DNA from: Linanthus parryae
Taxonomy: Eukaryota; Streptophyta; Magnoliopsida; Ericales; Polemoniaceae
NCBI GenBank assembly: GCA_023055425.1
Contig: JALGPY010000002.1
Coordinates: 133,506,427 to 133,570,426, forward strand
Direction: 5' to 3'
DNA: 64,000 bases
The position numbers and the translations under genes are program-made. Each line of letters opens with the position of its first letter. Positions within the stretch are counted from its first letter, which is position 1. The notes under the pieces are model-generated. The model saw nothing but the letters and a program-made list of their open reading frames with translations, was not told the DNA's origin and did no database searches. Shown piece by piece: positions 25,458 through 38,354 of the stretch.

Positions 25458-27092
25458 CTAGAACAAGTGCAGGTATTTTTTCCGCATGAAGTCCTCTGCC
25501 TCCCAAGTCGCTTCTTCGGTCACCTGATTGGCCCATAACACCTTCACTAACTTTTCAGTCTTAGTTCTAGTGTCTCTGGTCTTGTGGTCTAGTATCTTTA
25601 CTGGCCCGACCTCAAACGTAAAATCCGAGCTCAATTCCACTGATCCGAATCCAACACATGAGTAGTATCTGGAATATACCGCTTAAGCTGAGCAATGTGC
25701 AAAACGTCGTGAACTCTCCCCACCGACGAGGGTAGGTCCAAACGATACGCTACCTTACCGATTCGCTCCACCACCGGATACGGTCCAATAAAATTAGGCC
25801 CTAGTTTTCCCTTCTGATTGAACCGCATAACACATTTTACAGGTGAGACTTTGAGGAAGACTTGGTCACCCACCTGAAATTCAACGGCCTTCTCCTCTTA
25901 CCCGCGTAGGATTTATGGCGGTCTTGGGCAACTTTCAGCAGTTGTCTTATCAGTCGAACATGATTATGAGATTCCTTGATCAGTTGGGGTCCTAAGAGAA
26001 TGTTTCACAGACATCATCCCAACACAAAGGCGAGAGACATTTCCTCCCTTAAAGTGCCTCATACGGCGCCATTTTAATGCTAGCATGGTAGTTGTTGTTT
26101 AGGCAAATTCAATAAGCGTCAGCTTGTCTGCCCAGGACCCCCTGATACTCCAAAGTACGGGACCTTAGCATATCCTCTAGGGTCTGAATGGTGCGTTCCG
26201 TTTTCCCATCTTTGGATGGGTGGAAGGCTGTACTAAAACATAGCTCTGTACCCAAAGCTGCTTGGATCGCCTACCAGAAGTGCGATAGAATGTTCGGATC
26301 ACGGTCCGAAACAATCGACCGAGGCACTCCACGATACCTAACCAAATTATCCAAATAGGCTTGAGCCCGCCTTTTTGTGCTCCAGGTATCCTTAATCGGT
26401 ATGAATCTGGCATACTTAGTCAAACGATCCACAATCACCCAGATTTGGTTGAACCCTTTTGACATGTTAGGCACCTTGAGATGTACTCAGCCACGTCTCT
26501 CTTCATTCCTACCCACCAATACTGAATTCTAAATACCATCAGAGTGCATAGTATAGGACGCTTGATGAATCTCCCTCAGGATCTTCTCTCTCAGTCTCCC
26601 ATCTCCTCCAGGCACACACACTCTTCCATGGAACCTGACTATCCCATCCTAAGACTTTTGGAAATCCTTACCTTTCTCAATTCCCAATTTTTCTAATATA
26701 GTTCGTGTTTCTAGGTCGGTGACCTGCTGCTCCCGGATTTCCTCCAACAAGGTCGATGTAGCTATTAAGCTGTCAATACAACAGCGTTTTCCCTGCTGAC
26801 AAATTTTCAATCCAAAATCCACGATCTCCTTGAATAAAGGATCGGATAGTACCCAGGTGGGATTAAGTGAATGCTCTTTCTTCCAGCTGAGGGCATTTGC
26901 TGCTACGTTGGCTTTCCCTTCATGGTACTGAATTTGTAGATCATAATCCTTAACCAACTCTAACCATCGTCGTTGTGTATTATTGAGCTCCTTCTACGTA
27001 AATATGTACTTAAAGCTTTTATGATCCGTAAAGATTTTGCAAGACACCCCGTAGAGGTAATGACTCCATTTTTTTAACGCAAACACTATTGC
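25458..27092 (-). pseudogene. pol: D pol, C-terminal part: RNase H end, integrase, GPY/F, chromodomain
   Basis: Resumes D's pol on the far side of element A. The RNase H end includes [14 protein letters not shown] (near 27010-27040), then the linker [15 protein letters not shown] (near 26890-26930). The integrase H2C2 region around 26500-26640 is degraded. The core has VDRLTKYARFIP, IVSDRDPNI and, in a different frame, KTERTIQTLEDML, so the three acidic residues can be seen but not in one frame. The GPY/F module (LGPNFIGPYPVVERIGKVAY, 25631-25873) is followed by a chromodomain-like end (VLWANQVTEEATWE...KKYLHLF, 25458-25640). Chromodomains direct insertion to particular chromatin. Many stops; inactive. 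Confidence 0.87.
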
Positions 27093-28495
27093 TGTTTGAA
27101 TAGATGCCCTAGAGGTAATCTAGTTTAGTATGAATTTATTTATGGCTAGAAAATTCAATGTATTATTTATTGGATATTTAATATAATGAAGTCCTTAGAT
27201 TTACAATTGTGTTGTTTATCTTAAATATCCCTAGTCCAGTATAATGATTAACAGGACAATCATCTATAGGCTAGTATGGGGTTGGATTGATGTGGATATA
27301 TCATGATCCAACACATAGGTGTGTATTAAGGGTAATGGCGCACTGGATTGACCCATCTCCGAGAAGGCTACATACACGTTATGTCAATGGTATTGTCATC
27401 CTTAGACTTGAAGTCACTAGATATTCTAGTTGTGGATTATTGTGATTTTGGTAGCGTTAAACGCTACACCGTAACTGGGTAGTTATAAAGGTGTGTACCG
27501 GATACAATAAGAAGCAAGCTTAGATATCGTAGTGGATGTAGATAGAATTTGTCCCTCCCACATAACAGGAGCAAATATCCTAGGCCACTCGAGGGATAGT
27601 GCTTATAGAATGTCTGGCCAGACTCAAATAAATCAATATGGGATATTGATGTTATTTGCACGAATAAGGCTATTCCCATGGATCGAGAAATTGAGGATTG
27701 GATATACGAGTGTGACTTGTATGTCTCGTGTCCAATCCGGATATATAGACAAAGGGATGAGACAATTACTTGTACAAGGTTTGTCAAGATGACTATTCTA
27801 TTAGTTGGCTCGAATGGATGTTTTGCTAGAAACTGCTCCATATTAGCAAATTGTTGCTACCAACTAGATAGAACCTATGGGGTCACACGCTATATAGAGT
27901 TTAACTAGATATGGGAATTAATTAATAGGATTAATTAATTAGAAGGATCACCTTGCAATACATTGTAAACTTAGTAGGACTAATTTGCAAGGAAGAGACT
28001 AAACCGAATTCTAGTAGGACTAGAATAGGTCCTTTAGGTAGTTGGCAAGGATTTGTTGGACTATATAAAGGACAATCCTTCCTTCCTTCCCACACTTACG
28101 ACCTTATTGATCATAACTTGAGTGGGAGAGAACAGAAGGAGAGAGCAAGCAAGCAAAGAGGAGCCGCCGCCCCCTTTGCCGCCGCCCGTCCCCGTCGGCC
28201 CACAAGGAGGCCGAGACCTCCTTGTTTGTCTCGTTTTGCATGATTCTTCTTCCTCTTCCTCATTCCGGGCTAGCACCAAGGATTGGAAGATCTAGAATTC
28301 AACTCTAGGCGTGGATCAACTATAGAGAACGTGACACAATTCGCGTTTGAAGTCATCAAAGGAGAAACCCTAAGGTGTGTTATTGATTTCTTCCCTTACC
28401 ATCGTTATGTCTCTTGACTTTAGATCCTTGGAGGGTATTGTATGGATTATGTTTGTTTTTGTTTCCGTTGTGCATCCATGAATCAAAACCCTACA
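27093..28495 (+). repeat. A 5' LTR
   Basis: 1403 bp. TATA box TATATAA at 28062-28068, followed by a GC-rich leader. Lacks 25 bp that the 3' LTR has near 51691-51715, which accounts for the length difference. Confidence 0.93.
28062..28068 (+). promoter_or_regulatory. A LTR TATA box
   Basis: TATATAAAG context in the 5' LTR; same motif in the 3' LTR at 52401-52407. Likely core promoter of A. Confidence 0.7.
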
Positions 28496-28496
28496 G

Positions 28497-28508
28497 TGGT
28501 ATCAGAGC
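28497..28508 (+). promoter_or_regulatory. A primer-binding site
   Basis: TGGTATCAGAGC one base after the 5' LTR; initiator-Met tRNA complement. Confidence 0.93.
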
Positions 28509-30174
28509 CAGGTTGTAGAGCATAAACGTGGTTTATGTGTTACGTTTTGATAGTTTTACACCTTAAAATTGTTGTTTATCGCATAAAACAAGACAAATCA
28601 AGCATATGATGCAATTTGTCAATAACCTATCATAACAAGACCTAGTTTTTGCATTGGATGCATGAATTAGTGAGTTTTTGAAATTTTAGGATCTTAGATC
28701 TAGGGTTTGGGCATCCTTTGGGAAGAAGGAGTTCTTCCCATACAAGGAAACAACCAAACTTGGGCACCAAGCAAGGGAGTTATTTTGGAAACAACTCCCA
28801 AAGGAGGTTCGCCCCCCCGAGGGACCGCCCCACCTTGCTTGCCGCCCAAGAAAGGCTCGGCCTAGGGGCCGGGGCAGCCCTATCCCGCGGCCTAGCTGCG
28901 TGGGCCAGGGGCCGGCCGGCCCAAGGCCTTTGCGGTTCTCTTTTTGGGCCCGTGCAATTAAATTGTTGGGCCCCATGGACCGTTTTAACCCTAGAATATC
29001 CTAAAATCAATTAAAATTGACCAAGCGCGTTAAAATTGGATTTTAACTGTTTATGTGCAATTCGCATGGTGATTGGATATGGCCTTAGGATGTGGTTTGT
29101 TATGGATGTTTAATTTTTGTGGTTTGGTTTACGGCCTGCGAGCTGATCAATTAATTGTAATAATTAATTAGGTTTTTATGGCCCGCGAGCCATTTTTTTC
29201 TCAACTTGTGAGATTTATTTTATTTAGTATAGTTGTTAGCTTGTGCTAGATAAAGTAGATTGTTAGCCAAGATTGAAGAAAAGAAGCCCAAAGCCAAAAG
29301 GAGCCACAAAAGATGGAGCATGGAGCATTCCACATGACTATGAAGGATGGAGCAAAAGATCAAGACGCATGAAGATGTGTTTGCTTTTAGGGTTCATAGA
29401 TAATTCCATAGGCTTGGAATTATCTTAGTCTAGAAAAGGCCATATCCACATCACGTTTTATTTTTATTTTGTGGTTGTTTATTTTACCGTCTTATTATTT
29501 TGTGGTTGGTGTATGAATGATGCATGCAATTAGGATAATAAGATAATTAGACAACCCGGATCTATTATTTGGAGTTGTGCCCAAACTCAAATAGATAGAT
29601 TAGTTGATATTGATCAACAAAACAATTAAAAACAGAATTTAAAATCCCTCAAAATTCAAATATTGTGTTCTTGCCTTCTCGTTATTTAAACACTCATTAT
29701 CATCATGATTTATCAAGTTCGTGCGTGCCAAAGCATGGCGACTTGGTTCATAATGATGGAATGCGATGACACAAGCTAGTAATGTGCAATTGTTTAAATA
29801 AGAGGTTGAACACAACTAGACTATTAATATGATTAAGAAACCTAGAGGCAATCAATTGGGATTATCCATGCGGATGGATAAATAAGGAGTTATTTGCCCA
29901 ATTGAACCAAGAGTTGCATAAGAGATGCAATTGGAATTGTTCCTACCTAAAGTAGTCAGATTATGGGTGACTTGCCAAAGCAAGCTCATAAGGAGATGAA
30001 ACATGGATCTTGGCCCACTAGAAAATATAAGGATATTTTTCGCATTAATATCTTGAGGGTTATTAACCCGTAGAAAAATAGTGGGAGCTATATTTGATAA
30101 ACTAGCCATTATTGAATATAGTCAAAAATTCACAAATACTAAAACTTGCGTATTTTCCTTTTGTAGAATTCCAA
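28509..30174 (+). other. A untranslated leader
   Basis: About 1.7 kb between PBS and gag without a conserved frame. A hairpin with 11-nt arms and one mismatch lies at 28775-28785/28789-28799; element C has amplified this motif at the matching place. GC-rich block at about 28800-28970. Confidence 0.7.
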
Positions 30175-32600
30175 ATGGCAAACAACTCATCGAATTCACA
30201 ACATTCCCTACGATCTGTCCTTGAGAAGGACAAGCTCTCTGGAACCAACTTTCTTGATTGGTACATAAACTTGAGAATCGTTCTCAAGCAAGAGAAGAAA
30301 TTGTACGCAATAGAGGAGCATGTTCCAGTAGGTCCAGAGAACCAAACACGTGTAGCCCTAAAAGCGTATCAAAAGCGTGTTGATGACGCTAATGATGCGG
30401 CCTGCCTTATGCTATGCACCATGACTTCTGAGCTTCAGAAGCAACACGAAAACATGAATGATGTCGATATGATCGAGCATCTGAAGCAGCTCTTCCAAGA
30501 GCAGGCAAGGGTTGAGAGGTATGAGGTCTCTAAGGCATTGTTCAAGTGTCATCTGGAAGAAGGGAACCCGGTGGGACCCCATGTACTCCGTATGATCGGG
30601 TACTTGGAGAATCTCGCCAGACTAGGGTTCCCGGTCGGCCAAGAGTTGGCAACCGATCTCGTGTTGCAATCGTTGCCCGAGAGTTATGGACAGTTCATCA
30701 TGAACTATAACATGAACGAGATCATGAAACCGCTGTCAGATTTGCTCAATATGTTGAGGACAGCTGAACAAAGCATCAACAAGGGTAAGGGCAAGGCCAT
30801 TATGATGGTGCAGAAAGGAAAGGGCAAAAGGTTTGCCTCATCCTCCAAGGGCAAAGGCAAGTCAGTTTCCAAGTCCAAGGAACCTGCCCTTAAGACTGTT
30901 GGTGGCATTGCCAAAGGTGTGACTAAAGGTGAGTGTCACTACTGCAGTTAGCCTAGACACTGGAGGAGGAACTGCCCAAAATATCTGGAGGAAAAGAGGC
31001 TTGGAATAGTGATTCCACCACCACTAGGTATTTTTGTTGTAGATGTCAATTTAACTGTGTCTACATCATGGGTATTAGATACTGGATGTGGATCTCACAT
31101 TTGTCGAAATGTGCAGGATCTAAAGAGAAGTAGAAGATTGGCTAAAGGGGAGATAGATCTGCGCGTTGGGAATGGAGCAAAAGTTGCTGCGTTGGCCGTG
31201 GGCGTGTACGAGCTATCTCTGCCTTCAGGATTAGTTTTAGAATTAAATAATTACTATTTTGTGCCTGCTATGAGCAGAAACATTATTTCTATTTCTTGTT
31301 TGGACAAGGAAGGTTTTATTATTTCAATAAAGAACAATTGTTGTTCCTTTTATTTGAATAATATTCACTATTTTAGTGCGCAATTATTTAATGGATTGTA
31401 TGTCCTTGATCTAAGCAATCCTGTCTACAACATTAATACCAAGCGGATTAAAATAAATGATTTAAATCCTGCTTACTTATGGCACTGTCGTTTAGGCCAC
31501 ATAAACGAGAAACGTGTATCTAGACTCCATAAGGATGGACTACTAGACTCATTTGATTTTGAATCATATGAGACATGTGAGGCTTGTTTATTGGAAAAAA
31601 TGACAAAGTCCCCTTTCAATAAGAAAGGTGAGAGGACTAGTGAGCAATTGGCGCTCATACATACTGATGTGTGTGGGCCATTTGCCGCGCCTGCCAGGGG
31701 TGGTTACATCTACTTCATTACATTTACTGATGATTACAATAGATATGGATTTTTGTACCTCATGGGGGCCAAATCCGAGTCCTTTGAAGTGTTCAAAGAA
31801 TTCAAGAATGAAGTAGAGAAGCAACTTGGCAAAAGTATCAAGGCTCTACAATCGGATCGTGGAGGAGAATACTTGAGCCAAGAGTTTGACGACTATCTTA
31901 GAGATAGTGGGATCGTGTCCCAACGCACTCCACCCGGAACGCCACAACGGAATGGCGTGTCTGAAAGGAGGAACCGAACCCTATTGGATATGGTTCGATC
32001 TATGATGTGTCAAACCGATCTTCCATTATCGTTTTGGGGCCACGCTCTATTAAGTGCAGCTTTCTCCATTAACCGTGTTCCATCTAAATCAGTCATGAAG
32101 ACACCACATGAAATGTGGAGTGGGAGGCGTCCCACACTGTCGTTCATGAGGATTTGGGGCTGTGATGTCTATGTAAAACGTTTACAATCAGACAAGCTAG
32201 GGCCAAAATCGGATAAGTGTAAGTTTGTGGGGTACCCTAAGGAAACTAAGGGTTACTACTTCTACAATCCAACCGAGAACAAAGTGTTTGTTGCTCGGAC
32301 CGGCGTGTTTCTAGAAAGAGAGTTTGTCTCTAAAGAAGCAAGTGGGAGGACTGTAGAACTTGAAGAGATTCAAGAACCACAAATCACTGAATCGATTATG
32401 GAACATGAACACGAACCACAAACAGTTGTGGAGCAGCCTGTTCAGGTAACACAAGAGCTTCGTAGATCTAGTAGAGTGCGCCAGGAACCCGAGAGGCATG
32501 GACTTCTCGTGACCGATTCCGGTGACACGATGCTCATAGATGATGAGCCTACTACCTATGAAGAGTCCATGAAAGGCCCATACTCTCATAAGTGGCTAGA
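30175..32600 (+). pseudogene. gag-pol: A gag-pol, 5' part (gag, protease, integrase)
   Basis: Start at the ATG at 30175 (MANNSSNSQHS), chosen over the in-frame upstream ATG at 30112 because gag homology begins there. Gag spans about 260 codons with the copia motif LSGTNFLDWYINLRIVL. The zinc knuckle CHYC...HWRRNC is cut by one in-frame stop TAG at 30949-30951. The same frame then runs on: protease LDTG (Asp codon about 31078), GAG-pre-integrase WHCRLGHINEKRVSRL (about 31480), integrase core with HTDVCGPF (about 31665), QSDRGGEYL (about 31855) and GVSERRNRTLL (Glu about 31963), so the DDE set is intact. Stops at the CTAGA target where element B is inserted, just as RT begins (KWL). Apart from the one stop, 808 codons are open. 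Confidence 0.92.
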
Positions 32601-33178
32601 TGTAATACCCCGTAATTTTGGGTGTACTTTTAGGATTTTAACGAATATTTTGAGCCGTTAGTAGGAATTGTAAAAGTAGATTCATCTTATTTTTCATGAG
32701 TTATATATTTTATTATATATATATATACAATTATATGTTAAGAAAAATAATTATATTGAAATTTTTATTTTATATATTATTTTGTTGAAAGTTATATAAG
32801 TTTTTAGTTATTAAACGTTGTGGGTCGTATAACATTTTTAACGTGTTTAAAACGTCACGTTTTAGTTAGATTTACGCGACCAACCACCGTGGTACATTGT
32901 GAGCGTGCCACACCGAATAGTTTCTCACTCATCTCCTACCTCACTTCACCCGAACATGGAGACTTCATCTCCGACGCCAACACCACCACGGCCGCCCCCA
33001 AATCACACCACCAAGTCACCCAATTTCACTTCCAATGCAACTCCAATTCGCCAAAGACCCGATTATTGCTCACAAGCAACCCAATTTTGCCGAAATCATG
33101 GCTCGATTCGAAACCCACTTCAACCCGAAGTCACCTCCGACGACTCCTCACCCCTTTCGAATTCTCCCCGGAGAAAGC

Positions 33179-33186
33179 TATATAAA
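33179..33186 (+). promoter_or_regulatory. B LTR TATA box
   Basis: CTATATAAACACACC context, repeated in the 3' LTR at 47917-47924; likely core promoter. Confidence 0.65.
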
Positions 33187-34203
33187 CACACCTTTAACGC
33201 CTGATAATCTCACACCCAAAACCCAGCTCTCCCCATCACTTTTGTCGCTGGTCTGTTTCGCCGAAGCAAACCCACCACCGCCTCTGAACTCGCCGACCAC
33301 CTTAGTCCTCCATTATTTCCTACGAATACCCCGTCCGCCAACACCCTCCATCGCTCCCAGCTCTCTCACGCTTCCTCAGCCGACCCAGAGCCGGCGATTC
33401 GAAGCTGTACCATAGCAGCCGACGGAAACCCAACCGGGTCCGACCCGATCGAAGCCAACGCCGCCAGCCCTGACGAGGCCGAAACCAGGTCTGTTCCGCC
33501 TATCCGCCTTCGTGCGAGCTCATCACCGTCGCCCTCATCACCATCGTCGTCACCCTCGCGCCTTCCCGTTGCTGTTCTTCTCCTCTGTCTGGTACACCCC
33601 CGTCTCTCTCTCTCTTCTTTGTTTCCTTGATTTTGTGTTATTCATTTGGTTGTTTGTTAGTAATGAGAGAAATAGAGGTGGGTTGAAATTTATTACAAAC
33701 CTTGGGGGTGATAGTGTTCATTATGAAACGGTGGGGGTGGTCTTTATAGTTTCTAGAAACAGTGGATTTACTTGTGTATTTACTATTGTATGTATGTATA
33801 TCACTATTTACAAATTATGTAGTTTTTTATAAAAGAGTTTGTTAACTCATAATAGATTAAGTTTTCTAATTTCTATAAAAATAGTTCTCAAGCTAAATTA
33901 TTTATTTATTTTTATTTTAAAAATAATAATGAAGTTAGTTAAGTTCTCTACTTTATATGTGTATCGTATATAAGTCGTATGTAGCTTCTTTAGACAAATG
34001 ATATTCCTATAATACCCGTTTAGGGGTATATTTTTTCTAACTTTTATTCTTTTATTAAATTTAACGTTGTGAGCTCTTAACTAGTAAAATTATATTCGTT
34101 TTGGGAGGTTGGATAAGGGGGAAATATATACAATTGCATATAGGATTTGTATGCACTTTGGCGTGATAGTAGTGTGTTGATTAGGGAATATTTGCTATTT
34201 TAG

Positions 34204-34298
34204 ACACCGAGTTCGTAGACGGTGAATTTGTGGAGGATCCATACTACGAGTACTAGGTGATTGTTTGTTTTCGTGTGACGAACTCTCTTCCAATCCAA
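34204..34298 (+). other. Splice-bounded exon with acidic peptide in B 5' LTR
   Basis: Acceptor TTTGCTATTTTAG ends at 34203; donor GTAAGT starts at 34299. After two phase bases it reads TEFVDGEFVEDPYYEY then TAG (34254-34256). Confidence 0.65.
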
Positions 34299-35126
34299 GT
34301 AAGTATATGTGCACAACACTTTCAACTATCAAAATGTGTGTGATGCTTTGTGTGAGTTACTTCAATACTGTGAAACTATTTTAAGAAGCAAGTGGATTTC
34401 AAACTTATAGTACTCGTGTGAAGCATGTGGAAAGATTAATGAATGATAATGGAATTGGGAATGATGTACAGAGGATGTGCGTGAAGGCTACTGCCGGGAA
34501 CACCATCGGGTGATTTCCCTAGGGCTCATACCTTTTTGTTTATCGTGGAATCTATGAGTACTACCTATGCATGTTTAGGTCATGACTGTATAGGGGTGTC
34601 GACACTTAAGGTCTCATTAGAATGGTTAGGGCGGGATAGCGAAGGGCTATCTACTAACGTCTGGGAAAAAATTGGTATACCCAAGAATGTACCCCATTAT
34701 TGGATTTATTGCATCGTGACCTCTGTTTACATCGTACCTGTTGGGGCTCGTAGGCTACGCCTCAACCGAATTAGTGATTAAAATATGGTTATTATTTTAT
34801 TGTTAGCCTACTCTGTTTTACATGTTGTGGTGTATGCTTACTCAGTTTTTACTGATAAACATTTTCTGCGGTCGGCTGTTGCTATTTGAAAATCCACAGG
34901 TTATGAATAAAGTGGGGGAACGCGCACACGTAAGCTGGAAGCTAGGAGCAAGCTAGGAATCATTTAGTATTTGAGTAGGATTTTCTATTTTAGAGAAATT
35001 AGACAATGTCTTTTGTTTCATCAAACTATTGTTAGAGGGTTTTCTCCGGTTTTATTTAAATAAATGCACTTGGATTTCCGTTTGGTTGCACTAGCAAGGA
35101 ACCGTAGGTTTCAGGGTTGTTTCAGT

Positions 35127-35138
35127 TGGTATCAGAGC
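35127..35138 (+). promoter_or_regulatory. B primer-binding site
   Basis: TGGTATCAGAGC two bases after the LTR; initiator-Met tRNA complement. Confidence 0.92.
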
Positions 35139-35501
35139 CTGCGGCTCCAACGCTAGTGCTACCCTACGACTTCCACTAAATATAAAATCTAATTAAAAAC
35201 TTTTCAAAATTTAAAATGAATATAGGATAACTATAATTGGCAATAAAAATTTAAACAAGCCGGGATTGTGGGATAGTCTAGAGGTATTTTTAAAGACTCT
35301 TTTTGAGATTCCCAGATTCCTGGAGTTGAGAATTGCTATGTGCTATATGTGTATTATTCAACGTGCGGCTACAGTTGTGATAATTGCTTGGCGCTTGTGC
35401 TTAAAATCGCTTGATTATTTTAGATTATTTAGATAATTTCGTTAGAGTATGAGTGCATGTGTGGCGTAGGACACTTCTGAGTCTCTCTTGTCTCTTCTCA
35501 T

Positions 35502-36815
35502 ATGGCATCCCTACCCGCACCCGCTCCACCAACCTTTGGATCTGGAGACTCTCCATATGGCTTGATTATGTTAAGCTAGGTTATCTGTGTGAATACCATG
35601 AGTTATATTAAGTATAGTACATTTACAAAGGTACAATAAAATATTATACAGAAGACGTGCAAGACAAGTAGGAACCATAAGTCAGGGAACCCAAGGAAAG
35701 CATCAAGTTCCGGCCCCTCAACAGTATGACCCAATTCGGTTCCAGAACCTGGAACAAGCGACCCTAGCCTTAACCCAACTACTGCCCCAATATCCATCTC
35801 CATCTCTGCCCCTAATGGTGAATTCATATCTTGTAATACCATGTATCCTGGAGTCAACGTAGAAATCTTAGGAGCCAAGGTACCTACTGACCCGATTCTT
35901 TCGATCTAGGAAACCTAGACATCATCTTAGTTATGGACTGGTGTAGCAAATACAAAGCAACCATAGAATAGGCCAACCAAAAAGTTAGATTTCGTGGACT
36001 GAAAGGTGAATTTCTAACCGATAGGGGTATAACCAGTGGACCCAAATTGTGTCAGCCTTATCCATCCTATCATATGTGAAGAAAAGTCGTAAGGCATACC
36101 TCTGTACGATCCACGATCAGTAGAAAGAAGGGGAAAAGTTAGAAGATATTTGAGTGGTGAGAGAATTTCCAGACGTCATTCCAGAAGAGCTTCCAGGAAT
36201 GTCACCAAATAGATCCGTGGACTTTACAATTGATTTAGTACCAGGACGGGACAAATATCGAAGACACCATATAAGATGGCACCAGCCGAGCTCAAGAGCT
36301 AAAAGAACAACTTAAGAAGTTATTAGACTAAGGATTCATTAGACCTAGTGTATCACCCTGGGGAACACCATTTTTGTTTCGTAAAGAAGAAGGATGGAAG
36401 TCTAGAACTTTGCATAGACTACCGGAAATTAAATGGTGTAACCGTTAAGAATAGATACCCACTTCCTAGGATAGACGACTTGTTCGATCAGTTACAAGGA
36501 GCCGACACCTTTTCGAAGACCAATTTAAGGTCAGCGTATCACCAGCTTAGGATAGCTGAACAATATATTCCTAAAGGGCATTTCGGAGTTGATATGGGCA
36601 CTACGAGTTTACAGTAATGCCATTCGGTCTCACCAATGCCCCAGCAATATTTATGGATTTGATGAATCGCGTTCTTCAGAAGTACCTAGATAAGTTTGTT
36701 GTCGTTTTCAACGATGACACTCTAATCTACTCGAGAGGGGAAGAGGAACGCGAGCAAAATTTGAAGGAGGTATTGGAAACCCTATGGAAAGAGAAGTTGT
36801 TTGGAAAGTAATTAA
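35502..36815 (+). pseudogene. pol: B gag-protease-RT remnant
   Basis: A gag start (MASLPAPAPPTFGSGDSPYG) at 35502 hits a stop after about 25 codons. The rest of gag is missing or unrecognisable. Protease end: a degraded form of the DVILGMDWL-type motif near 35915-35950 (DIILVMDWCSKYKATIE). [17 protein letters not shown] near 36160-36200, then [20 protein letters not shown] (36390-36460) and [22 protein letters not shown]. After a frame change come [12 protein letters not shown] (36617) and the active-site region [12 protein letters not shown], where families normally have FIDDILIYS. The frame ends about 36811, shortly before element C. Not functional. Confidence 0.85.
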
Positions 36816-36909
36816 AAATGTTTTGAGTCGTTGAGATTTGGGTAGTCTTGGATAGCGTCTATTATGTGAGAAATCCTTTAGAGGATAGCCATAGGAAGTG
36901 AGTACTACC

Positions 36910-38341
36910 TGTTGGAATTGTGCCCTAGAGGCAATAAGTTAATTGTGACAAATATATGGATTTACGATTCATTATGTTATCGATATGGAGATATGCTAAC
37001 ATGAGTCCTTAGAATATAAGGTGTTATATTCTTAAATATCCCTAGTCAATTATAATGATTAATGGGACAATCATCTATAGACTAGTATGGGGTTGGATTG
37101 ATATGGAGATATCACGATCCAACACATGGGTATGCATTAGGAGTAATGGCATATTGGATGACCCACGACGAGAAGGATACATTAGATTATGTTGAAGTCA
37201 CAATCTCTTCTCGTAGTGCTAATAATATTGCAATCCTCAGACTTGAAGTCACTAGATACTCTAGTTGTGGAATATTGTGCTTTGATGTTATCAAACGTTA
37301 CACCGTAACTCGGTAATCATAAAGATAGCTATCGGGCATGATAGGAAGCAAGCTTAGAGATCGTAGTGATGTAGATAGGATTTGTCCCTCCCACATAATG
37401 GGGGTAAATATTCACGGCCACTCGAGGGATGAGGCTTATTGAATGTCTGGCCAGACTCAGATAAATCAATATGGAGATATTGATGTTATCTGCTTGCATA
37501 AGCATATTCCCAGGATCGAGGAACTATGGATTGGATATACGAGTGTGACTATTTATGTCTCGTTTCCATATATGGAGACAAAGGGATAAGTGCAATATAA
37601 GATATTGGGCACAAGAGGTTTGTCGGGATCACTGACTATTACTATTAGTTGGGTGGCATGGATGTGTTGCTAGACACCGCTCCATGTTAGTAAGAGTTAC
37701 TACCAACTAAGTATAAACCTATGGGGTCACACGTCAAATAGAGTAGAGCTAGATTTGGGATTAATTAATATTGATTAATTAATAGAAGGATCATTGTGCA
37801 ACACCTTGCAAACTAAGTAGGACTAATTTGCAAGGAAGGGAATAATTCTAGTTCATGTAGAATTAGGAAACTCCTTTATGGAAACAACAAGGAGTTGTTG
37901 GAGTATATAAAGGAGGCTCTAGCTTCCTTCCCACTTGATGATAATTGTTATTAGACATAACAAAGAGAGTGGGAGAGAACAAGAGAGAGAGCAAGACAAG
38001 AGCTAGGGCCGAAACCCTAGCCCCGTCCGCCCTTCCCGTCGGCGCCAAGAAGAGGGGCCGATCCCCTCTTGGCCCTTTGTGCCTTTGTTGCTTTGATCTT
38101 CTTCCCTCTTCCTCCGGGTTCAAGCTAGCACTTGTTTGAAGGAAGAATCTAGATCTCACCTCTAGACGTGGATCAACCGTAGAGACGAGGACATCATTCT
38201 TCGTGTGATCTCACAAATTCAAAGGTACACAATACAATGTCTCTTATCATGTTATGATGTCTCTTCCTGACGATCCGTGGTGGGCATTGAAGTAGAATTA
38301 AATTTTGTTATTCCGCTGCGTTACCTACTTCATAACCAACA
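36910..38341 (+). repeat. C 5' LTR
   Basis: TG...CA, TATA box TATATAA at 37904-37910. A minus-strand frame of 98 codons here (37863-38159) recurs in the 3' LTR and is not a gene. Confidence 0.94.
37904..37910 (+). promoter_or_regulatory. C LTR TATA box
   Basis: GAGTATATAAAGGAGG context; repeated in the 3' LTR at 44572-44578. Confidence 0.7.
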
Positions 38342-38342
38342 G

Positions 38343-38354
38343 TGGTATCAGAGC
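38343..38354 (+). promoter_or_regulatory. C primer-binding site
   Basis: TGGTATCAGAGC one base after the LTR. Confidence 0.93.

Larger units (their letters stand above)
32601..35124 (+). repeat. B 5' LTR
   Basis: TGTAATACCCCG...GGTTGTTTCA. TATA box TATATAAA at 33179-33186, a C-rich, proline/serine-coding leader to about 33590, an AT-rich stretch (33600-34190), and the conserved exon at 34204-34298. Several overlapping open frames over the leader occur in both LTRs; I treat them as leader, not genes. Confidence 0.93.

Noticed and set aside
37863..38159. 98-codon minus-strand frame, repeated at 44587-44829
   Set aside because: Lies in both LTRs of C antisense to the leader; no domain and not conserved in A.
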